16,112 nt of DNA. Origin: Fusobacteriaceae bacterium. GTDB taxonomy: Bacteria > Fusobacteriota > Fusobacteriia > Fusobacteriales > Fusobacteriaceae. Location: contig JAFGUR010000279.1 in NCBI GenBank assembly GCA_016938425.1, positions 1 through 16,112 on the forward strand, in the 5' to 3' direction. The translations under genes were made by a program, and so were the position numbers. The notes beneath the pieces were generated by a model, which saw nothing but the letters and a program-made list of their open reading frames with translations, did no database searches and was not told the origin of the DNA. This document shows, piece by piece, positions 12,669-16,112 of the stretch (position 1 is its first letter; each line of letters opens with the position of its first letter).

Positions 12669-13454
12669 ATGCATAAAGTACTACATATTGATTCAAGTGG
12701 ATTTTTTAGAAAAAGCTTAGGTTTTGAGTTTAGTGCAAAAGGATTTCATTATATAGGAGCATCTGATTTTGATGAAGCCTTAACAGCAATAAAAACTGAG
12801 AAAGATATTGATATTATTTTAACTGCTGTGGAATTTAATAATGGAAATATTGAAGATTTTATAAGGCATATAAACATAAATTCTTCAAAACAATATCCTA
12901 TTTTTGTTATTTCAGCAACACAAAATACAACTAAAAGGTTGGATATTTATGAACTTGGAATTGTTGACTATATAATAAAGAATAGTCCTATAGATGAAAT
13001 TATTGGGAAAATCACAAGTTTTTGTAAAAATCAAGATTTAATTAATGAACTTAAAAAAGCTAAAATAGCAGTTTTAGATGATTCAAAATTTGATAGATTG
13101 AAAGTATCTGAAATTTTATCTTCATCAGATATAACTAATGTAAGTTTCTTTGCTACAGCTAAAGAATTTGAAAATAGCTCTCTTGATTTTGATGTGTATA
13201 TAATCGACATGGTCTTAGCAGATTCTTTTGGAGAAGAAGTTATTTTAAAGCTTAGAGAAAAAGATAAGTATGTACCTATTTTAGCAGTGTCAGCAATAGA
13301 AAATTCGAAGACTATTTCCCAAGTACTATTAAATGGAGCTACAGATTATATAGTGAAACCTTTTAATAAAAATGTATTTTTAGCCAGAATTGAAATTGCC
13401 CTTAGAAATTATAAAGTAATAAAAGAATTATTAGAAAAAATTAAAGATAACTAA
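12669..13454 (+). CDS. double-receiver (REC-REC) response regulator without output domain
   Basis: 261 aa, two CheY-like receiver domains in tandem. The first (1-118) is degenerate: HIDSS replaces the acidic pair and Ala53 stands where the phospho-acceptor Asp should be, though Lys remains (DYIIKN). The second (131-251) looks active: Asp137-Asp138, acceptor Asp180 in YIIDMVLADSFG, Ser208 in AVSA and Lys230 in DYIVKPF. The layout resembles the receiver part of PleD-type regulators, but there is no GGDEF or DNA-binding domain, so it probably acts by protein contact. No sensor kinase is next to it. GGAGGTG is the ribosome site. Confidence 0.9.
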   Translation: MHKVLHIDSSGFFRKSLGFEFSAKGFHYIGASDFDEALTAIKTEKDIDIILTAVEFNNGNIEDFIRHININSSKQYPIFVISATQNTTKRLDIYELGIVDYIIKNSPIDEIIGKITSFCKNQDLINELKKAKIAVLDDSKFDRLKVSEILSSSDITNVSFFATAKEFENSSLDFDVYIIDMVLADSFGEEVILKLREKDKYVPILAVSAIENSKTISQVLLNGATDYIVKPFNKNVFLARIEIALRNYKVIKELLEKIKDN

Positions 13455-13455
13455 A

Positions 13456-13490
13456 TAAAAACTAGGGTTTTTTCTGAACCCTAGTTTTTA
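13456..13490. terminator. bidirectional intrinsic terminator
   Basis: A 14-bp perfect stem (TAAAAACTAGGGTT) with a 7-nt loop between the regulator and the convergent zinc ribbon gene. Confidence 0.9.
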
Positions 13491-13498
13491 TAATTTGA

Positions 13499-13738
13499 TT
13501 ATAATTCTTTTATAAAAAACTCACATGATTTTTTAGACTTTAGTTCGTTACATTTATTACAAAAAAACTGTTGTGCTCCACAAGCCTCTAATAATTCTAG
13601 TTCTTCACCACATTTATTGCATTTTGCCCTTTTTCCAAATATCTTATTACAAGAAGTACATGTATATTTGCCTGTCATTGAATTTTTCTCAATTTCTTTT
13701 CCACAACTAGGACAATTAATAACTTTCAAATTTTCCAT
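13499..13738 (-). CDS. YfgJ-like double zinc ribbon protein, 79 aa
   Basis: Four CxxC knuckles: CPSC (9-12), CTSC (27-30), CNKC (40-43) and CNKC (60-63). The segment LELLEACGAQQFFCNKC ... SKKSCEF closely follows the pattern of E. coli YfgJ (LKACGAxDYFC ... SKKRVEF), a small zinc-ribbon protein of unknown function. The start is supported by AAGGAGAG 10 nt upstream. It is a single gene between two terminators, probably cytoplasmic. Confidence 0.85.
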   Translation of the reverse strand: MENLKVINCPSCGKEIEKNSMTGKYTCTSCNKIFGKRAKCNKCGEELELLEACGAQQFFCNKCNELKSKKSCEFFIKEL

Positions 13739-13834
13739 AATATATCACTCTCCTTAGTTATATTATACGTGAAAAAATGAACTATGTAAAGCCATTTCTA
13801 ATTTATAAAATATATAGAATTTTTTCTCATTTTA

Positions 13835-13843
13835 TGGTAAAAT
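13835..13843 (+). promoter_or_regulatory. extended -10 promoter of the ABC-F gene
   Basis: TGGTAAAAT fits TGnTATAAT with one change; no good -35. Leader about 30 nt, ending in the AGGAGG at 13865-13870. Confidence 0.5.
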
Positions 13844-13877
13844 CAAGGGAAAAGAAAGTTTTTAGGAGGATTAATAG

Positions 13878-15503
13878 ATGATAGCTACTAGCAATCTTGA
13901 ATTAAGATTTGGAAGCAGAAAATTATTTGAAGATGTAAATATAAAGTTTACTCCAGGAAATTGTTATGGATTAATTGGAGCAAATGGAGCAGGGAAATCA
14001 ACGTTTATCAAAATATTAACTGGAGATGTTGAACCTACTCATGGAGAAGTAATTATTGGACCAAAAATGAGAATGTCAGTTTTAAAACAGGATCACTTTG
14101 CATATGAAGAAAATACTGTTTTAGATGTTGTTTTAATGGGACATGAAGAGTTATATTCAATAAAAAAAGAGCAAGAAATGCTATATTCAAAACCTGATGC
14201 AACACAAGAAGATTTTGATAGAGCAGGAGAATTAACAGATAGAATAGAGGAGTTAAATGGATGGTCTGCTGAAACAGATGCTGAAATACTTCTTAATGGA
14301 TTAGGAGTTTCTCCTGAACACCACTATAAACTGATGAGTGAACTTACTGAAGGTTTAAAAGTAAAAGTTTTACTTGCGCAAGCTTTATTCGGTAATCCAG
14401 ACATTTTATTACTAGATGAGCCTACAAATGGATTGGACTTAAAAGCTGTTAAATGGTTAGAAGATTTCTTAATGGATTTTGAAGCTACAGTAATTGTTGT
14501 TTCCCATGATAGACATTTTTTAAACAAAGTTTGTACTCATATTGCCGACATAGACTATGGAAAAATTAAAATGTATGTTGGAAATTATGATTTCTGGTAT
14601 GAATCAAATCAATTAATGCAAACATTAATTAATAATAAAAATAAGAAATTAGACCAAAAAAGACAAGAATTACAAGACTTTATTGCTCGTTTTTCTGCAA
14701 ATGCTTCTAAATCAAAGCAAGCAACTTCAAGAAAAAAACAATTAGAGAAGTTAAAACTTGAGGATATGCAAGTTTCAAATAGAAAATATCCATTTATTGA
14801 ATTTAAACCTGATAGAGATGCTGGAAATAATCTTCTTAAGGTAGAAGGGCTTACTAAAGCAATAAACGGAGTAACAGTTTTTGAAAACTTAACATTTACT
14901 ATTAATACAGGAGATAAAGTTGTATTACTTGGTAGAGATGATATAGCAAAAACAACTTTATTACAAGTATTAGCTGGAGAGCTTGAACCAGATGCAGGGA
15001 CATATACTTGGGGAGTTACAACATCTCAAGCTTATTTTCCAAAAGACAATTCAGAATACTTTACTAATCCTGAATTAGACTTAGTTGAATGGCTTAAACC
15101 TTATTCTGATGATGAGCATGATGCTTATGTAAGAGGATTCTTAGGAAGAATGTTATTTTCTGGAGAAGAAGCTACTAAAAGATGTACAGTTTTATCTGGA
15201 GGAGAAAAAGTAAGATGTATGTTATCAAAAATGATGCTTGCAAAAGCAAATGTTCTTTTATTTGATAACCCAACAGACCATTTAGATCTTGAATCAATTA
15301 CATCTTTAAATAAATCATTAATTAAATTTAATGGAACAGTTATTTTTACTGCTCATGACCATGAGTTTATTCAAACAATTTCTAATAGGATTATAGAGCT
15401 TACACCAAAAGGTATAATTGATAAACAAATGGAATTTGATGAATACATTGATAACGAAGAAATACAAGCAAAACTTGCTGAAATGTATGGAGAAAGTAAG
15501 TAA
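13878..15503 (+). CDS. ABC-F family ATPase, YkpA/YbiT type
   Basis: 541 aa, two ATP-binding domains and no membrane segment, as in ABC-F translation factors that act at the ribosome E site. Domain 1: Walker A GANGAGKS (34-41), Walker B LLLDEPTNGLD and SHDRHF; its signature is SELTEGLK (154-161) instead of LSGGQ, a trait shared with YbiT. A charged linker follows (about 255-305). Domain 2: LSGGEKVR and AHDHEF are present, but Walker A is GRDDIAKT (352-359), without the usual glycines, and the catalytic Glu of Walker B is Asn464 (FDNPTDHLD). It keeps the WGVTTSQAYFPKDNSEYF block typical of the YkpA group. No resistance role can be read from this. Confidence 0.93.
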   Translation: MIATSNLELRFGSRKLFEDVNIKFTPGNCYGLIGANGAGKSTFIKILTGDVEPTHGEVIIGPKMRMSVLKQDHFAYEENTVLDVVLMGHEELYSIKKEQEMLYSKPDATQEDFDRAGELTDRIEELNGWSAETDAEILLNGLGVSPEHHYKLMSELTEGLKVKVLLAQALFGNPDILLLDEPTNGLDLKAVKWLEDFLMDFEATVIVVSHDRHFLNKVCTHIADIDYGKIKMYVGNYDFWYESNQLMQTLINNKNKKLDQKRQELQDFIARFSANASKSKQATSRKKQLEKLKLEDMQVSNRKYPFIEFKPDRDAGNNLLKVEGLTKAINGVTVFENLTFTINTGDKVVLLGRDDIAKTTLLQVLAGELEPDAGTYTWGVTTSQAYFPKDNSEYFTNPELDLVEWLKPYSDDEHDAYVRGFLGRMLFSGEEATKRCTVLSGGEKVRCMLSKMMLAKANVLLFDNPTDHLDLESITSLNKSLIKFNGTVIFTAHDHEFIQTISNRIIELTPKGIIDKQMEFDEYIDNEEIQAKLAEMYGESK

Positions 15504-15507
15504 TTTA

Positions 15508-15618
15508 TTAATAATGGAATAAAGTTAGAAGAGCTTTAATAGATTTTGCTATTGAGGCTCTTTTTTTATGTTTATAGAAAACTATAATTTTAGATATAAA
15601 AAAATACGGCAGAGCCAT
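15508..15618 (-). other. doubtful antisense ORF or intergenic element (MALPYFF...)
   Basis: A 36-codon frame with AAAGGAGA before its ATG (15618-15616) reads MALPYFFISKIIVFYKHKKR onward. It runs antisense across the ABC-F terminator, so a real gene is unlikely. The GGCTCTGCC core followed by a T-run may instead be a short intergenic element. Confidence 0.2.
15530..15567 (+). terminator. intrinsic terminator of the ABC-F gene
   Basis: AGAGC/GCTCT outer stem with an inner AATAG/CTATT stem, followed by T7. Confidence 0.82.
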
Positions 15619-15706
15619 TCTCCTTTATCTATATGATAAAAATAAACTATACCAAAATAGTAAAGATAAAAATATTTGAATTTATTTATTCTATGTCATT
15701 TTATTA

Positions 15707-15734
15707 TTTACATTTTAAAAATTTGTGGTATAAT
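15707..15734 (+). promoter_or_regulatory. feoAB promoter
   Basis: -35 TTTACA (15707-15712), 16-bp spacer, -10 TATAAT (15729-15734) with TGTGG before it. Fur control is expected for feo genes, but I do not see a convincing Fur box. Confidence 0.75.
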
Positions 15735-15789
15735 GAGGTTGAAAAGTAGAGTAGTTTGATAGTAAAATAAATTGTTAGAGGTGATTTAT

Positions 15790-16011
15790 ATGAAGTTAAC
15801 AGAACTTAAAAAAGGTGAAGAAGCAAAAATTGTAAAAATTAATAAGTCTGGAGAATTGAAAAAAAGATTAAGTGACATCGGTGTAACATCTGGAGAATCA
15901 ATTAGTTTTAAAAGAAATGCACCTTTAGGAGATCCTCAACAATATTTCATAAAGGGGAATAATATTGCGCTTAGAAAGATTGATGCTGAAAATATAATAA
16001 TTGAAAAATAG
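15790..16011 (+). CDS. feoA: ferrous iron transport protein A
   Basis: 73 aa, the normal FeoA size. It is a small SH3-like cytoplasmic protein that assists the FeoB ferrous iron permease. Family marks: MKLTELKKGEEAKIVKI at the start, KKRLSDIGVTSGESI in the centre, APLGDPQQYFIKG, and ALRKIDAENIIIE at the end. ATG 15790 is preferred over TTG 15772 because AGAGGTGA lies between them. It is 20 nt ahead of feoB and forms an operon with it. Confidence 0.95.
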   Translation: MKLTELKKGEEAKIVKINKSGELKKRLSDIGVTSGESISFKRNAPLGDPQQYFIKGNNIALRKIDAENIIIEK

Positions 16012-16031
16012 ATAAATTTAGGAGGATGGTA

Positions 16032-16112
16032 ATGCTAAAGATTGCTTTTGCTGGAAATCCCAATGTAGGGAAAACAGCTCTTATTAATGAAATAGCTGGT
16101 TCCAAATTAAAA
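16032..16112 (+). CDS. feoB: ferrous iron transport protein B, N-terminal fragment (runs off window)
   Basis: The first 27 codons are present, behind AGGAGG at 16020-16025. LKIAFAGNPNVGKTALINEI carries the G1/P-loop GNPNVGKT of the FeoB G domain. FeoB is the inner-membrane Fe(II) transporter; its remaining G-domain and membrane helices lie beyond the window edge. Confidence 0.92.
   Translation, partial: MLKIAFAGNPNVGKTALINEIAGSKLK

Noticed and set aside
14324..14527. 67-codon minus-strand frame
   Set aside because: Antisense shadow of the ABC-F gene.
15590..15760. A Fur box or iron riboswitch ahead of feoA
   Set aside because: AT-rich stretches are present, but no clear GATAATGATwATCATTATC-like palindrome or structured aptamer could be identified.
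1..16112. CRISPR array or insertion sequence
   Set aside because: No regularly spaced repeats, no transposase of an IS family and no terminal inverted repeats were seen; the only recombinase is the serine type.

Overview
The window is very AT-rich, with AGGAGG-type ribosome sites, a FeoA/FeoB pair, a YkpA/YbiT-type ABC-F ATPase and a YfgJ-like zinc ribbon. Codon use and content fit a Fusobacterium chromosome; that assignment is inference, since no 16S gene or species marker is present.

The left half (about 1-7900) is accessory DNA that looks like an integrated or decaying plasmid/phage-like element. In order it holds: an unrecognised 319-aa protein; a wrecked secreted thermonuclease gene on the minus strand; a protein with a CoiA-like N-terminal zinc site; a LexA/CI-type self-cleaving repressor facing away from a control region with three matching 18-bp operator-like sites; two short early ORFs; a ParA/ParB-like partition pair; a 29-aa ORF; and a large serine recombinase. 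The repressor should silence its own promoter and the rightward promoter that drives the small ORFs and parAB, and release them when DNA damage triggers its cleavage.

Between the partition genes and the recombinase (about 5600-5960) is the most interesting part of the window: an apparent type I toxin-antitoxin module missed by ordinary ORF calling. A 23-aa hydrophobic peptide resembling Fst/Ldr toxins is encoded on the minus strand, with a strong ribosome site, an extended -10 promoter and an intrinsic terminator. Just upstream, on the SAME strand and with its own perfect-spacing promoter and terminator, is a roughly 100-nt small RNA. It exposes, between two hairpins, a 19-nt segment complementary (one G-U pair) to the toxin leader up to the ribosome site. 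The toxin mRNA 3' end can also pair with its own ribosome site. On a partition-bearing element this would act as an addiction module.

Right of the recombinase (7556-7971) there is no clear gene: a candidate attachment region, a decayed small membrane ORF with an in-frame stop, and a tRNA-like T-arm plus acceptor stem. From about 7972 come a minus-strand HNH-type protein, a small unknown protein, a secreted ankyrin-repeat protein, a secreted protein of the KPxIYLYP type, and a secreted YHYH/peptidoglycan-binding protein. Three of these genes share a conserved upstream promoter-like block.

The right end (12300-16112) is ordinary chromosome: a small unknown protein, a two-receiver regulator without an output domain, the zinc ribbon protein, the ABC-F ATPase, and feoA followed by the start of feoB, which runs off the window. 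Most convergent gene pairs are separated by strong bidirectional terminators.
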